DNA from: Oegoconia quadripuncta
Taxonomy: Eukaryota > Arthropoda > Insecta > Lepidoptera > Autostichidae
DNA length: 64,000 nt
NCBI GenBank assembly: GCA_949316235.1
Contig: OX438744.1
Location: 1,922,001-1,986,000, forward strand
Reading direction: 5' to 3'
Numbering within the stretch: position 1 is the first letter of the stretch; every line of letters begins with the position of its first letter. A program made the translations under genes and the position numbers. Below, piece by piece: positions 10,060 through 21,567 of the stretch. The notes under the pieces are model-generated. The model had not been told where the DNA came from. It ran no database searches and saw only the letters and a program-made list of their open reading frames with translations.

Positions 10060-11195
10060 GTCGAGTGATTAAATAATTCATTTTTAATATTTATTGTTAA
10101 AGTAAATATATAATTATGGGTAGGAGGAACATTTTTTAAATTAGATATGTATCTTGAAATCTTGTATTACAGAAAACATTAAGCAGCATATTACATTAAG
10201 CAGTTTATGGCAGAAAACGTAAGAGTGTAGAACACATTTTTGAAAATCGACCATTTTTCGAAGCTCATAGCTAGGCAAAGATTGAGTACAACAAAATTTC
10301 GTACGAACCAAAAAACGGGACCTTCTTTTTTGTTTTTTTTTTGTTATTGAATCTCTATAGACATCTGAAATTCTATTACTTACCGGCCAATAGCGTATCC
10401 ATAGCTCCGCAGTCAGAATAATTACGAAGTCTTTTGTAGTGGATTTATGTCACTTTGCAAGGAATTTTCATAAAGTTTCAATAATTTTTACTACATTTCA
10501 TAAATTGGTTTTCCATTAGTCGACGGTGTGATCATTTTTCGATTGTGAAATAGGGCTGGCTCTCCACACGGACGGATGAAATATGACATTTTATTTTATT
10601 TTAATAATTTCGGAAAATCAACAGCTGTGTATAACCTAAGTACCTATAACAAACACAAATGATATCATATAAATATATGTTTGTACGTGTCCGACACGCA
10701 CTTGACATATTTTATAAATGTAATCGGCAGTTCATTTTATGTAATGCAGTCATTCAACACTAGGAAAATTAACATATGGTCGAGCGTCGAATTTTCAACT
10801 CCAATTCATGGGAATACGGTGCTTAATTGCTTGTGATAATTTATAACTTAATTCTAACCATTTCACTTGGTAGTTTGTGGAGTAATTGCGGTTCCAGTTG
10901 CCACTTATGCTTACACACTACTTATAATAATAGGGTTACACCTGAATCATTGACGTAAATAATTATTGAAGCTATCAGTCGTTTAGTCTTTCTTTGAGAA
11001 GAAGCTCAACAAACTGAAAAGATTGCATGTACAGACGAATCATCCTAAAAGTATCACATGGGCTAAAGTGTTACCTCCAAAAATTTTTACTTTTCTTATT
11101 TTCCTTACCTTTTTATTATTTTAATGAAGTGTTTACGGTTTATTTTCCTTTATAAAAAGAAAAAAAAAATCCAAATAGAAAAAAAATCTAATAAA
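10060..11195. other. No gene seen
   Basis: More than 1 kb of AT-rich sequence without a long frame or a recognisable repeat. It may be old unique DNA. Confidence 0.5.
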
Positions 11196-11199
11196 AATT

Positions 11200-11283
11200 G
11201 TCTTAGCCGGATTCGAAAACCGTGTCTTTTCGAAAGACGTTACCTAAGCACTCGTGTCGCTTGCCACTAGACCACGTTATCAA
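11200..11283 (-). mobile_element. tRNA-like SINE head
   Basis: On the minus strand GTGGTCTAGTGGCAAGCG looks like box A and GGTTTTCGAATCCGG like box B, spaced as in a tRNA. I could not pair the two ends as an acceptor stem, so a SINE head is more likely than a functional tRNA. Confidence 0.5.
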
Positions 11284-11703
11284 TTAGCAGAGCTGACGAA
11301 ATTTTCTTACTCATTTATATGTGACATATTATTATGGATTTGGTTTGAGTGTTGATATTGTATGAATACTTTCTAATAGATGGTGCTAGAGTGCTTCGGT
11401 CCATACGGTCCATATAATATTTTTAGGGAGATCCGTGTGTACCTATAAACATTACAGCACTAGTAGCAGGACAACACAAAAAATTCAAACAAAGAAAAAA
11501 ACTTAAGTATATGTAAAATCAGTTCACTACCATAAACACAGAAATAACTCTTAATAATCTACCATAAACATTTTCCAAAAATAAATCAATCTATTTCTAC
11601 TCCTCATTACGCCATTGTACTTAATTTTAAGTTACATATAATTTATCGATGTATATTTATTCATATGAAGTAAAATAAAGCGTTTACAAACACACAAACA
11701 AAT

Positions 11704-11860
11704 ACGCCTTTAGTATATGGAAGTCCAACAATTTTCGGCTGGTGACCCCACACCTGATTACGAACAATTTTCCACTAGGAACCATAGCTGAATTCAGTCG
11801 AAAAGCGTTGACTTCCATACTAAAGGTGATTTTAGAATGGTTTACTTTGTAATATTAATC
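11704..11860. mobile_element. Inverted-repeat element MITE-1, short compact copy
   Basis: The left arm CCTTTAGTATATGGAAGTCC with AACAATTTTCGGCT is mirrored on the right by AGTCGAAAAGCG and TGACTTCCATACTAAAGGTG. The centre holds the GGTGACCCCACACCTGATTACGAA block. The two arms with a short centre support a non-autonomous DNA element. Confidence 0.75.
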
Positions 11861-11864
11861 AATT

Positions 11865-12420
11865 TATAATTTTTAATCCATATATTCATATTAATTTTAA
11901 TGTGGTACACCATCTTATATTTTGTAAATAATAAAAAAAAAAACATTTTATTTTCTTATAAAAATTATTTTATAAGAAATAAGGGAAAATAAAAAAAATT
12001 CTGTCATGTTCACTCATTATTACCTTCACTTTTTTTTCATTTGTTACCAACCGGATATCACTACCTGCCTCTCCGTGAGTCCTCCTCCATCCTGATGTTT
12101 CCTCCGGTCACCAACTTCTCCCGGCGCCCAGCTATAACCATCCGTGTACGACACCTTCAACACCCAGCGCCCAGCTTACTTTCACATCTGGTACCATCTT
12201 CTCATTGAACGCTCACCAACATTCTTCTCGATATCTATAAAATTCTCTGCAATCCATTTCCTTTATTTTATTTCTTTACACATGCTTCTTCTTCTTCTTG
12301 AACTGACACCGTTCACGTGCAATTATGTAACACTTAACGTCACAGTCTTTTTCAAGTTCATATTTTATAGTGCAAACAATATGTCTCTTTTTTTACAAAA
12401 TGGTTTTTTTTATGATTGAC
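11865..12420. other. No gene seen
   Basis: AT-rich. A pyrimidine-rich stretch with scattered TCCTCC lies at 12060-12180. The short open frame at 12144-12419 has no recognisable domain. Confidence 0.45.
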
Positions 12421-12424
12421 TGGA

Positions 12425-12990
12425 TTCGCGTTTGACTACAATCTCACCTGATTGAAAGTGACGATGTGGTCGAAGATGAAGCACGCGATCCCAGTAAATG
12501 CCTATTCACTCTGCACTTTAAGATCCCAAGGTTGTAGGATTCAGGATAGACTGACGCCTGACGGGAGCTCCAGGCCTTGGCTGTTCGGATGATGAATGAA
12601 GAATCGAACTTCATAGTGCGAATGTTTGGTATATTAACTATATACGCCTAGTGGTCAGAAGATGGAAGGGTGACGGTGGAATAAGATTATGTAATTCCAA
12701 CCCACACTCTCCGAAATGCATCCTGTAAAAAGACAGACGACTTTGCGACGGTGTTCAAGGCTCTGCAATTTAGCAGTCATCGATTTATCATCTATGAGTC
12801 TCATGGCACGTCGTTCCACAGAATTGAGTGCAGCTAGTTGGTACTTGGCTGAAAAATCCCAGAGGTGAGGTGAAGAGGTTATTATTATTCTCTCTTTCAA
12901 TGCACAGCACCAAAGGCAGCACTGGCAGGATCGCCTTGAGGGGTGGGAACTTGTAGTGACACAAATTAGACACAAGTTCTTTATTTTCTC
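12425..12990 (-). mobile_element. LINE-D ORF2 C-terminal fragment, frames broken
   Basis: Reverse frames give LAALNSVERRAMRLI and KLQSLEHRRKVVCL, then pieces equivalent to the IPNIRTKK..FDSSF block of the better copy at 39763-40005. These are typical of the C-terminal end of lepidopteran LINE ORF2. Several frameshifts separate them. Confidence 0.8.
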
Positions 12991-13318
12991 TTTAACTTAC
13001 TCACTAAAACATAGGTATGGACTACCTTACGTATGTTCGGGGAAAGGTGGTTTATACACTACAAGTTCATGCAGGCGAAATCGCGAGTAAGCCTATTAAT
13101 TAGCTAATAATAATAAAGCTAACTAATAAGCCTAGTAGCTAGAATGAACCAATCTAATGAAAACCATTTGATTTTTGACTGCATTGTTGGATGAAGAAAC
13201 TAATTGCGAAAGCCTATTCTTGTGGATCTCATGCCAAAAGTATGTTGCCAAGACGCCTTTATTGCCCACTTTAAAATCTAAAAACGTCCATAGGCCATAA
13301 ACATAATACATTAGGTTT

Positions 13319-13546
13319 GTCGACCAGTTTGGTGTAGTGGTTAGAAACTCTGACTCTGTTCGAATCCCGCTAGGGGCATATGTTTGTATGATGAATACGG
13401 ACATGTGTACCCGAGTTATGGATCTTTTCATATTATAATAAGTATTTATTTCCAAACAAAAAATGTATTTTATAAAAATGTATGTATATCAACCATCTGG
13501 TATCCACAACACAAGCTTATACTTGCTTAAAGTGGAACTAGATGGC
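13319..13546 (+). mobile_element. SINE-B, cut at its 3' end by SINE-C
   Basis: Head CGACCAGTTTGGTGTAGTGG, box B GTTCGAATCCCGCTAGG, body to GGAACTAGATGGCAT, where a T-run begins the neighbouring SINE-C. Confidence 0.9.
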
Positions 13547-13884
13547 ATTTTTTTTTTTTTTTTTTATTCTCAACGGGTTAGCACTTGACCTCAATCACAC
13601 CTGATGTTAAGTGAAGATGAGGCCGAAGGTGGAAGCGTACTGACCCGGAAACCCAAATATTTGGGGAACTGGCTATCTTATCTCTGACAACCGGAACACA
13701 ACAATGTTATTAACATTGCTGTTTGGCGGCAGATTTAGATAAGATGGTGGTAGCTAGCCAGGCGGACATTTAAAATGGCCTACCACCAACCAAACCGAGT
13801 ACTAAACATGTACCCCGCTGGGGATCGAACCCGCGACCTCCGAATCGTAAACCCTATGTTGTTTACATTGAGCCACGGAGGCGG
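13547..13884 (-). mobile_element. SINE-C, full length
   Basis: Starts with a long T-run (its reversed A-tail) immediately after the SINE-B body. It ends at GAGCCACGGAGGCGG. Box B lies at about 13818-13836. Confidence 0.92.
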
Positions 13885-13929
13885 TTAAAATTTTGCGGCA
13901 TTGTGTCCATGTCCAACGATATTTATTTA

Positions 13930-14334
13930 TTATTTATTTATTTTATGATGACGTATGAACTTTTTAGGGCTGGACATATCTATGATCTCAATATTCGATC
14001 TTTTTCGTTAGTTTCTCAATTTAAGTAACAATTAAGCAAGGCAGAAAAAAGCCCCAACCAAATCAAAATGGCAAAGTTCAGTGTGACAACCCTAATTAAC
14101 TTAGACAGGAGTAACTAGGTGTATAACGTTGGTAATTTATTTCGCCTGCCGGAACCGCCCGTGACGTCACTATGCCCGGGTGAATCTGAAACCAACTGAA
14201 ACTATATGATATTTATCCGGGTATTTAAATGACCACAACTGACACTATGAATTTCCGTATAAATGTTTATAGTTTTGTTAATGTTATCATTGATTAAAAG
14301 GCCAGTTCGTAGCAAAATAACTAAATAGTATGCA
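13930..14334. other. No gene seen
   Basis: AT-rich sequence with a TTTA-rich stretch near 13922-13945. No repeat family was recognised. Confidence 0.4.
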
Positions 14335-14850
14335 GGGTTAATTTGAATTCGTGTTTTTACTCTTGATTACGAATATCTCCCCAAGGAACCATAGTCTCAT
14401 TCGATCTACAACCGCCTCCGTGGCTCAATGTAAACAACATTGGGTTTACGATTCGGAGGTCGCGGGTTCGATCCCCAGCGGGGTACATGTTTAAGTACTC
14501 GGTTTGGTTGGTGGTAGGGCATTTTAAATGTCTGCCTGGCTAACTACCACCATCTTATCTAAATCTGCAGTCCCCCAAGTGTGTTGGGGTTTCCGGGTCA
14601 GTACGCTTCCACCTTCGACCTCATCTTCACTTAACATCAGGTGTGATTGAGGTCAAGTACGAACCCGTCGTGCATAAAAAAAAATCACAAACGACTACCC
14701 TTACAAGGTAAACCAGTCTAAAACCACCTTTAGTATGGAAGTCAACGATTTTCGGCTGAATTCGGCTACGGTTCGTAGTGGGAAGTTGTTCGTATTCAGG
14801 TGTGGCGTCACCAGTTAATGAGAATTACACGAATTCAAATTCACGCTATT
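14335..14850. mobile_element. MITE-1, long copy interrupted by SINE-C
   Basis: Left end TTAATTTGAATTCGTGTTTT with CCCCAAGGAACCATAG (14338-14397). The right end in reverse carries the same order: AATTTGAATTCGTGTAATTC, then GGTGACGCCACACC and the CGAACCGTAG block (14745-14850). SINE-C occupies 14412-14688 between the arms. Confidence 0.75.
14412..14688 (+). mobile_element. SINE-C with internal deletion, nested in MITE-1
   Basis: A complete head (CCGCCTCCGTGGCTCAATG and box B GGTTCGATCCCCAGC) and a complete 3' end are present. The block with AACAGCAATGTTAATAGCAT and TTCCGGTTGTCAGAG is missing, so CTAAATCTGC joins directly to AGTCCCCCAAG. Confidence 0.92.
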
Positions 14851-15095
14851 ATTTTTTTTTTACTTTTATTTCTCCTGTAATAGTATATAACAGTATTGAG
14901 GCATCCCCAGAGAGTAAAATATAATACTCGTGTTGGGGTTGACTCGCTCGTTCCCCGGACATAATTGGCGGAGCTTAGAAAAATAAAACTCTAGCAAAAA
15001 ACAAAAATTTAAACACAAAGAAAAGAAAAATACTCATTTTAAGTTTTCTAGTTAAACTTGCACGCACTAGTTCTCTATGCGTTGGTGATTGTGCT

Positions 15096-15300
<205 letters not shown>

Positions 15301-15345
15301 TAGCCCTACGAACCTGTCAACCTGTATAAATTGAAAATTCGATAA

Positions 15346-15612
15346 TAAGAGCGTCGATGGCTCAGCGATTCCACGCAGACTATGTACCAATGAGTTTCTA
15401 AATTGAATTTAATTACTTATGTGCATTTGTCCTATTGCTCTTAAACGGTGAAGGAAACCTGCATGCCTGAGAAATAAATTCAAGGGTATGTGAAGTCGGC
15501 AATCCGCATTGGGCCAACGTGGTGGACTATGGTCCATACTCCCTCATTATACGAGGGGAGGCGTACTCCTGCAGTGGGATGTTTACGGGCTGATGATGAT
15601 GATGATGATGAA
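15346..15612 (+). mobile_element. SINE-D, full length
   Basis: Head GAGCGTCGATGGCTCAGCG (box A-like), body CTTAAACGGTGAAGGAAACC and GCATTGGGCCAACGTGGTGG, and 3' end CTGCAGTGGGATGTTTACGG followed by a (GAT)n tail. It is the uninterrupted reference for the copies at 20250 and 45043. Confidence 0.85.
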
Positions 15613-15935
15613 ATTGAAAATTCAGAAAACCCCTGAGTAAACAAATGATTATATATTCTAGATAGACCAATCCAACTGTGTTAAAAGCTAAATATGGTCC
15701 AAATAACTTAACCTATCAGTTAATTTAAAATATAAAAAAAAATCATCAAAAAGCAATGATATCATCGAAATACATCATAAGCCTGTGTTAAGACTTAATT
15801 ATCATCGGAACGGCTTAACCGATTTTCATCAGACATAGCAAAGAACGTGTCCCCTTGATTAGTCTTTAAATCTGACCACGCATTACTGAGATACGTCCGG
15901 TTAAACACATAATACCCGTCGTTTTTCGTCGGGGG
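15613..15935 (+). mobile_element. Interspersed repeat family T, copy 1
   Basis: TTCAGAAAACCCCTGAGTAA and AACTGTGTTAAAAGCTAAAT recur in order at 49045-49380 and 63800-64000. The family shows no coding potential. Confidence 0.55.
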
Positions 15936-16074
15936 TTAAAAACAGCACAAGCAGACAGAAGTCTGATTACAGTTCGATGATATTATTAAGTGTAGTTCCT
16001 CGAGCGTTTGCTAAATATTCAATTTATGTTATCAACTATTGTTATCATATTTTTTATCCTGATAAAGTGAGTAG

Positions 16075-16136
16075 GTCCCGCGGGATAAGCAAACTTCCGC
16101 ATTATTCAACGCGGGCGACGCCGCGGTCGGAAAGCT
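16075..16136 (+). mobile_element. Helitron-like 3' end
   Basis: Ends ACGCGGGCGACGCCGCGG, then TCGGAAAGCTAG and T. A short GC-rich hairpin shortly before CTAG|T is typical of lepidopteran Helitrons, which insert between A and T. The 5' end was not found. A similar end is at 30705-30735. Confidence 0.55.
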
Positions 16137-16167
16137 AGTACCTAGACTAGCTATGGAAGTTTTTCAT

Positions 16168-16300
16168 TTATATATGTATTTATTTACAAAAAATGTGTCT
16201 GTGTAGTTTATCAACCATCTGGTATCCATAATACAAGCCTAGTTGCTTAGTGTGGAACTAGATGGCGCTGTGTGTATATGTGCCTTACATATTTATTTAT
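16168..16300 (+). mobile_element. SINE-B, body fragment
   Basis: From TATTTATTTACAAAAAATG through TATCAACCATCTGGTATCC to GGAACTAGATGGCGCTGTGT. It carries a CTCF-like core at 16260-16268 and lacks the head. Confidence 0.88.
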
Positions 16301-16559
16301 TGTATTTAGGCAATATCATAGCAATTTTTTAATCAATTAGCTTCTTATCACGTGCCTGATTCCTTATATTGTCAAACTAACATGTTTCGCACGAAATGAT
16401 GTTTGGTTTAGGTACACGAGCAAATACGATTACTAGCCGAGGTCAGAGCTCGAATCTTTTGCTAAATATAGAAACGGCTATGAGAATCATTATTTCCAAC
16501 TCTGGTTTGCTCGATTTTGTTATATAATGGAAGTATTCCTAAAAGAAATTAATTTCGTT

Positions 16560-16682
16560 TTTCCTTCCGAGGGTTTGCCGGAAGAAATCTCTTACAGAGA
16601 TAAGCTCGCCTTTTGTGTATTGTAATTTCTGTCCTATGTTTGTTCAATGTATGTTTGTATAATTATATATGCAATAACGTGT
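16560..16682 (+). mobile_element. LINE-J 3' end with hairpin
   Basis: GGTTTGCCGGAAGAAATCTC leads into the hairpin ATCTCT-TAC-AGAGAT (16587-16601) and then AAGCTCGCCTTTTGT. The same layout occurs in five other copies in the window. Confidence 0.75.
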
Positions 16683-16910
16683 TTTTTTTTTTTTTTTTTA
16701 ATATGAGAGGGAGGCAAACGAGCATGCGGGTCACTTGATGGAAAGCAATCACCGCCGCCCATGGACACCCGCAACACCAAAAGGGTCACAGATGCGTTGC
16801 CGGCCTTAGAGGAAGGTGTCCACCCCAGAATAAGTAGGGCAGCCTGAGCGATGAGGGATTCTCCAGCACTAATAGTGCTGGTACCCTCCTGGGGTACTAA
16901 CTGTTAAAAT
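16683..16910 (-). mobile_element. LINE-E 3' end
   Basis: A T-run (reversed A-tail), then ATATGAGAGGGAGGCAAACG, GGTCACTTGATGGAAAGCAA and the CACCCGCAACACCAAAAGGG block. This is the 3' end of a LINE whose ORF2 ends [19 protein letters not shown] in the better copy at 35688-35964. The left part here (16820-16900) matches 34775-34830. Confidence 0.85.
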
Positions 16911-17094
16911 AAATCAATAATAAGTATATGAAATTCAACGGATAGACGTTACTCTAGTTCGATATAGTAATATTTATAAAAAAAAAACAATGAAAAGATC
17001 TTAATTTGTTAAGTTTCCCCAGAGACGTGCGAGCTGGCGTCTTCTTTGTTCAGCAGCTGAGCTTCAGGGAAATGGCGCTAAGTACAAAACTGTT

Positions 17095-17750
17095 ATAAAT
17101 CATTTTAAAAGCACCAAATCCTGTTCATATGCAAAATCTTCCTTTCAATAAATTTAAAGATACTATAAAACAGAAACTTATTAAGAAAGCATATTATAAA
17201 ATATCAGATTATTTAAATGATAATGATCCCTACATAATCGGCTAGTTCGCATTCCAGGCAATCTTATACACAAAGTTCGCAATTAATAATTATAAATATC
17301 TATATGCTTGTGTTGTGGATACCAGATGGTTGATATACTACATAAATACATATTTTTTTTGTAAATAAATACTTATTATAAATGAAAACATCCATAATTC
17401 GGGTACACATGTCCGTATTCATCATACAAACATATGGCCCTGGCGGGATTCGAACCCGCAACCTTTTGGTATAGTGGTCAGAGTTATTAGCCACTACACC
17501 AAACAGGTCGTATGCAATTGCATACGATTATTTAATAATTAATAAATAATAAGACAATTAATTAATAATGAAATATAAAAAGCTTTTTGTAATTAAAACC
17601 TGTTTCCTCCCTCGAGTTTTTTGCTTGTTCTTTTCAGGGGAAAATTGCATTTTGAACAAGTAGTAGTAGTAGCTTAAAAAATATAAAATTGACCATTTAG
17701 TACCCTGTGTACCTACACAATAAAGCATTCTTTACTGTGACAAGTTTATA
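17095..17750 (+). mobile_element. LINE-L 3' end, split by a SINE-B insertion
   Basis: The coding tail (FNKFKDTIKQKLIKKAYYKI) lies at 17130-17215 and the 3' UTR (TTGCTTGTTCTTTTCAGGGG to ACCCTGTGTACCTACACAAT) at 17520-17745. SINE-B at 17302-17511 separates them. Confidence 0.85.
17302..17511 (-). mobile_element. SINE-B, 3'-truncated, nested in LINE-L
   Basis: Reverse-oriented, with box B GGGATTCGAACCCGCAACC at about 17445-17463 and head CCAAACAGGTCG. The 3' body with the AGATGGCGC motif is absent. Confidence 0.88.
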
Positions 17751-17754
17751 ATTT

Positions 17755-18440
17755 AAAAAAATACGGTTCCAAATCGGCTTGGTTATTACTCTACAAAGCC
17801 ACATAGACACATACAAATAGATATAGGTTTCTGCATTGAGGGTAAATAATAAGTCACAAGTACAAATACATTTATTTGTAAATGGATTTTAGATACAAGG
17901 GATGGAATAATATAATTTTATATTAATCTGTATGTTGCCCTTGGGCATACAAATGTCAATAATATTAATTATATAAATCTAAGTCATTAGATAATACGAA
18001 AACACATACAACCATAACTTTTTTGTTATTTAAAACATGTGTAGAAAAGAACTGTCTTATTTTCTCGAACCCAGTTATTATCATCTATTAAGATTTTGGC
18101 ATTTCATTGTTTTTCTCTACATTTCTTTTCATTTCTTACATATTGTATATTACTTCGCTAGAACGAGCAGTGGACTGTAAAAATATCACTTTCTTCTAGA
18201 AAAAAACCTATTAAATTAATTTATATAAACCTACTAAATTTATAATTAAAAACTATTCTTTAAAACTAAGCTTAATATCCTACACATATAATGCACCTTC
18301 AATTATGTATTGTAGGAGACTATAAGGTTAATAATTCTTGTAATATTTTACAGTAAGCAAATAATAAATAAAGAAAAGTTTTAATTTATTGTAATATTTG
18401 TACAATATTTATAAACAACTTATTATAATATAATACAATC
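17755..18440. other. No gene seen
   Basis: About 700 bp of AT-rich DNA with many AATAAA-like strings and no frame or repeat that I recognise. Confidence 0.45.
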
Positions 18441-18444
18441 TATT

Positions 18445-18720
18445 ATAAAAAAAAAAAAATCACAAATAAAAAACTAGCCCCAAGTCTCTGGTTGGTGGAA
18501 TGGTACCCAGAAGGCTGGCCGCATTGCCTCGCTGTAAAGCGAGGCTGATTCTCTGACCAAAGTATTGGCCAGCCCTCCGATCGTGGGATGCATCAACCAG
18601 ACGCTCAGATAACTCCCTAAAAAGAGTGTGAGCACCCGGTCCCCACGGCCCAAGTGTTTCTACACCAAACGGCGCAAATGACCGGCATAATTGCGCCGTT
18701 TTTTCTTTATATAACAAATA
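18445..18720 (-). mobile_element. LINE-Q ORF2 C-terminal fragment
   Basis: An open frame of about 85 codons reads F-PFGVETLGPWGPGAHTLF, then ELSERLVDASHDRRAG, then FGQRISLALQRGNAASLLGT. The same pattern is at 33130-33354. I recognise it as the C-terminal signature of reverse-transcriptase proteins from non-LTR elements. It is 5'-truncated and no catalytic domain remains. Confidence 0.75.
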
Positions 18721-18724
18721 AAAT

Positions 18725-19215
18725 TGTTAGGTATAAATAAATAAAGCAATAAGCAAGTAATAATATATATAATAAAAAATTGCTAGTTTCTCTAATATAA
18801 AGTGGAAATAGATCATCAGCGACTCAAATTCATATTATGACAAATATGTTCAGTTAGACCAGGCAAGCATAAGCCCTCAATGGTAAAAGCAATAAATTCT
18901 ATAGATCCGACGCGTGCGTTTGACAAGAACGCTCTCAAAGCTATAAAGTCAGTGACGTCGCAGTAAAATTTCTACAACTACCCTCGGAGTAGACGAGGGA
19001 TTATTATGAGTGAGGCTTATATGTAAATAGCATCTGATATCTATGCAATTGAAGATTATTGTGAAATGACTCGTCCAATTGGCTCCTTGGCTCTACAGAT
19101 AACGTAAGTTTTGGATTCGATTATCCCAGATTTGAAGAACAAATAATTTTATTTGAGAATACAAATTTAAGAATTATGAGTCTTTGGTTCCCAGGCAGAC
19201 CAATGTATCAATGAC
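18725..19215. other. No gene seen
   Basis: AT-rich spacer before the Harbinger-type MITE. Confidence 0.45.
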
Positions 19216-19218
19216 TTA

Positions 19219-19566
19219 AGGTCTTAGGATACGTGACGTGTTTATTCTCGTGCCGGACGGAACGGGACGATTTTTTGACATCGTTGCATTTGAAAACATA
19301 GCAATAAAATACACGTGGCGAGAAACACGGGCGGAATAGAAAAAACAACGTTATGGCATCTTCTTCATCTAATACTACGGCAACCATTGCTAGTTCTTCA
19401 AAAGTAAAATCGAACATTTTGTGCTGAAATATGGTTGCAGCACTAGCACGACTATCGTTGAACACCGTCACTGTACGTATGTTTTAAAACCACTTTCACG
19501 TTAGGAACTATACCCTTCCCGTCTCCGTTCCGTCCGAGAAATTACCCGTCACGTATGCTAAGACCT
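19219..19566. mobile_element. Harbinger-type MITE with TTA target duplication
   Basis: The terminal inverted repeat AGGTCTTAGGATACGTGACG at the left matches AGGTCTTAGCATACGTGACG read inward from the right, and GGACGGAACGG recurs further in. Both ends are flanked by TTA (19216-19218 and 19567-19569), the usual PIF/Harbinger duplication. On the minus strand a frame begins FTFEELAMVAVVLDEEDA and continues to RPCF--R, resembling the N-terminus of Harbinger nucleases. I infer an internal-deletion derivative that kept the transposase start. Confidence 0.75.
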
Positions 19567-19678
19567 TTAATTCCTTATCCGACTGCTTTTAAACAGTAGG
19601 TAGGCAGTGGACAAGTACAGGGACCATGTGTTGTGGCAGTGTCCGCTTTAGGACGACGAGAGGTCGGCATTTCGGTGT

Positions 19679-19940
19679 ACGACCTGTTTGGTGAGTGGTT
19701 AGCAACTCTGGCCACTATACCATAAGGTTGCGGGTTCGAATCCCGCTGTGGGCATATGTTTGTGTGATGAATACGGACATGTGTACCCGAGTTATGGATG
19801 TTTTCATTTATAATAAGTATTTATTTACAAAAAAAAAAGTGTATCAACCATCAGGTATCCACAACACAAGCCTATAGTTGCTTAGTGTGGAACTAGATGG
19901 CGCTGTGTGTATGTCTAAGGATATTTTATTTTTATTTTAT
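19679..19940 (+). mobile_element. SINE-B, full length
   Basis: Head ACGACCTGTTTGGTGAGTGG, box B GGTTCGAATCCCGCTGTGG, body to GGAACTAGATGGCGCTGTGT with a CTCF-like core at 19895-19903, tail TATTTTATTTTTATTTTATT. Confidence 0.92.
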
Positions 19941-20249
19941 TTAGATTGCGAAGAAGCCGGACCAATCGAATATAAGAAATCGAGGAGAGGCAGCGATCGC
20001 ACAGTAGCACTTTATCTCAGACATCTCAAATAGAACCTGGGCTGCAAACAGACGGAACAGCCCGGCGACGAGGGCTGTGGTGTAACGTCAGCCCCAGAAA
20101 GGGGAGAATGACGACAAGAGACAAGGGACAGGATATATATAAAAAATTTGTAGAGTGTCAAGAAAGTGTGCGTGGGGAAAGTCTGAGGACTACGCACACC
20201 ACAAGCAGCTTCGGCCCGTATACCGAGAGGTGGTATGGGACGGTGGTGG

Positions 20250-20800
20250 GTTATTGCTCTTAAACGGTAAAGGAAAACATCGTGAGGAAACCTGCATGCC
20301 TGAGAAATAAAAATTCAAAGGCATGTGAAATGCCCAACCCGCATTGGGCCAGCGTGGTGGCCCAATCGTGGTGTAACGAGGTGTACAACCTCTTCTAAAT
20401 TCCGTCTTCTTTTCGGTAATCTCTTTGGCGTTTTCTTTTTTGGAACATTATTCAAAATTCTGAATTCTAAATTATTTTCAAAAACTAGTCGGTCTTGACG
20501 CAGCTTGCGAGCTAGACTATTATTTCCATTCTTCCTTTATTTCTTTAAATTATTATAACAGTATTCAGTTTTACAAGTGCCTATACCTTATTCCTGTCCT
20601 CCACCTTCTTCACCGTTCATCAGTGGCTGCAGTCCTGGTAGGGGCCTGAAACCTACGACCCTGGACCTCATCCTCTCTACGGCGCCCAATTCCTATATCT
20701 ACCCACGGCAGCTGAGTGTCGCAGAACCGCGACAACTATGGCCCATACTCCCTCATATATGAGGGAAGCCCTATATTCCTGCAGTGGGATATGTCGTAAA
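20250..20800 (+). mobile_element. SINE-D, interrupted
   Basis: The 5' part ATTGCTCTTAAACGGTAAAG to GCATTGGGCCAGCGTGGTGG ends near 20375. The 3' part ACTATGGCCCATACTCCCTC to CTGCAGTGGGATATGTCGTA resumes near 20733. The gap starts with half of the palindromic MITE-P (20376-20500). Confidence 0.7.
20376..20500 (+). mobile_element. One arm of palindromic MITE-P inside SINE-D
   Basis: GTAACGAGGTGTACAACCTC onward matches the left arm of the 45243-45470 palindrome almost base for base to AAAATTC-GAATTCTAAATT. The second arm is absent. Confidence 0.75.
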
Positions 20801-21007
20801 AGGCGACTATGGGACTTTCCATTAAAAAAACATCTACAGAAGTTCCAATGGCGATGGACTCACCCCACATCAAGGGTGAATTTTTGTATATTGGGAAAAG
20901 TGAACCATGGACATTGTTTCAATCATTAAACCTATAATACTAGTGTTTGGGATATCTCCGACCATCCCAATTGGGATAAAGGTCGTGACTTTATGAATGT
21001 ATATTAT

Positions 21008-21070
21008 GACGACCGATTGGTGTAGTGGGTAGTGACCCTGTCAGCGAAACCAACGGTTACTGGTTCGGGT
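21008..21070 (+). mobile_element. SINE-A head fragment
   Basis: GACGACCGATTGGTGTAGTG to CCAACGGTTACTGGTTCGGG. It is cut inside box B where a LINE-D fragment begins. Confidence 0.85.
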
Positions 21071-21260
21071 TTAATGAATGAAATGAAAGAACTGCCCGCG
21101 TCGGTTTTTCCGGACACTTACAACCTTGGGATCTTCAAGTCTAGAGTGAATAGGCATTTACTGGGTGCGCGTGATACATCTTCGGCTACATCGTCACTTT
21201 CCATCAGGTGACATTGTAGTCAAACGCGAAACCGGGTTTTAATAAAAAAAAAAAGAAAGA
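21071..21260 (+). mobile_element. LINE-D 3' end
   Basis: The frame ELPASVFPDTYNLGIFKSRV then NRHLLGAR, followed by CTTTCCATCAGGTGACATTG and an A-run, matches 28258 and 39763. Confidence 0.85.
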
Positions 21261-21261
21261 A

Positions 21262-21307
21262 AGGTGTGATTGAGGTCAAGTATCAACCCGTTGTGCATAA
21301 AAAAATC
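21262..21307 (+). mobile_element. SINE-C 3' fragment
   Basis: GGTGTGATTGAGGTCAAGTA to TTGTGCATAAAAAA only. Confidence 0.8.
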
Positions 21308-21322
21308 TTTAGGATTAGGATT

Positions 21323-21567
21323 GACGACCGATTGGTGTAGTGGATAGTGACCCTGTCAGCGAAATCAACGGTTGCGGGTTCGAATCCCGCGACGGGCAAA
21401 AGTTTGTGTGATGAATATGAACATTTATTCCTGAGTCATGGATGTTTATATAAATATTTATGTATGTTTATCCGTTATCTAGTATCCATAGTACAAGCTT
21501 TGTTTAGTTTGGGACTAGATGTAGGTAAGTGTCCGAAATATTTATTTATTATTTATTATTATTATTA
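21323..21567 (+). mobile_element. SINE-A, full length
   Basis: Head GACGACCGATTGGTGTAGTG, box B GGTTCGAATCCCGCGACGG, body and (TTA)n tail. Confidence 0.92.
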
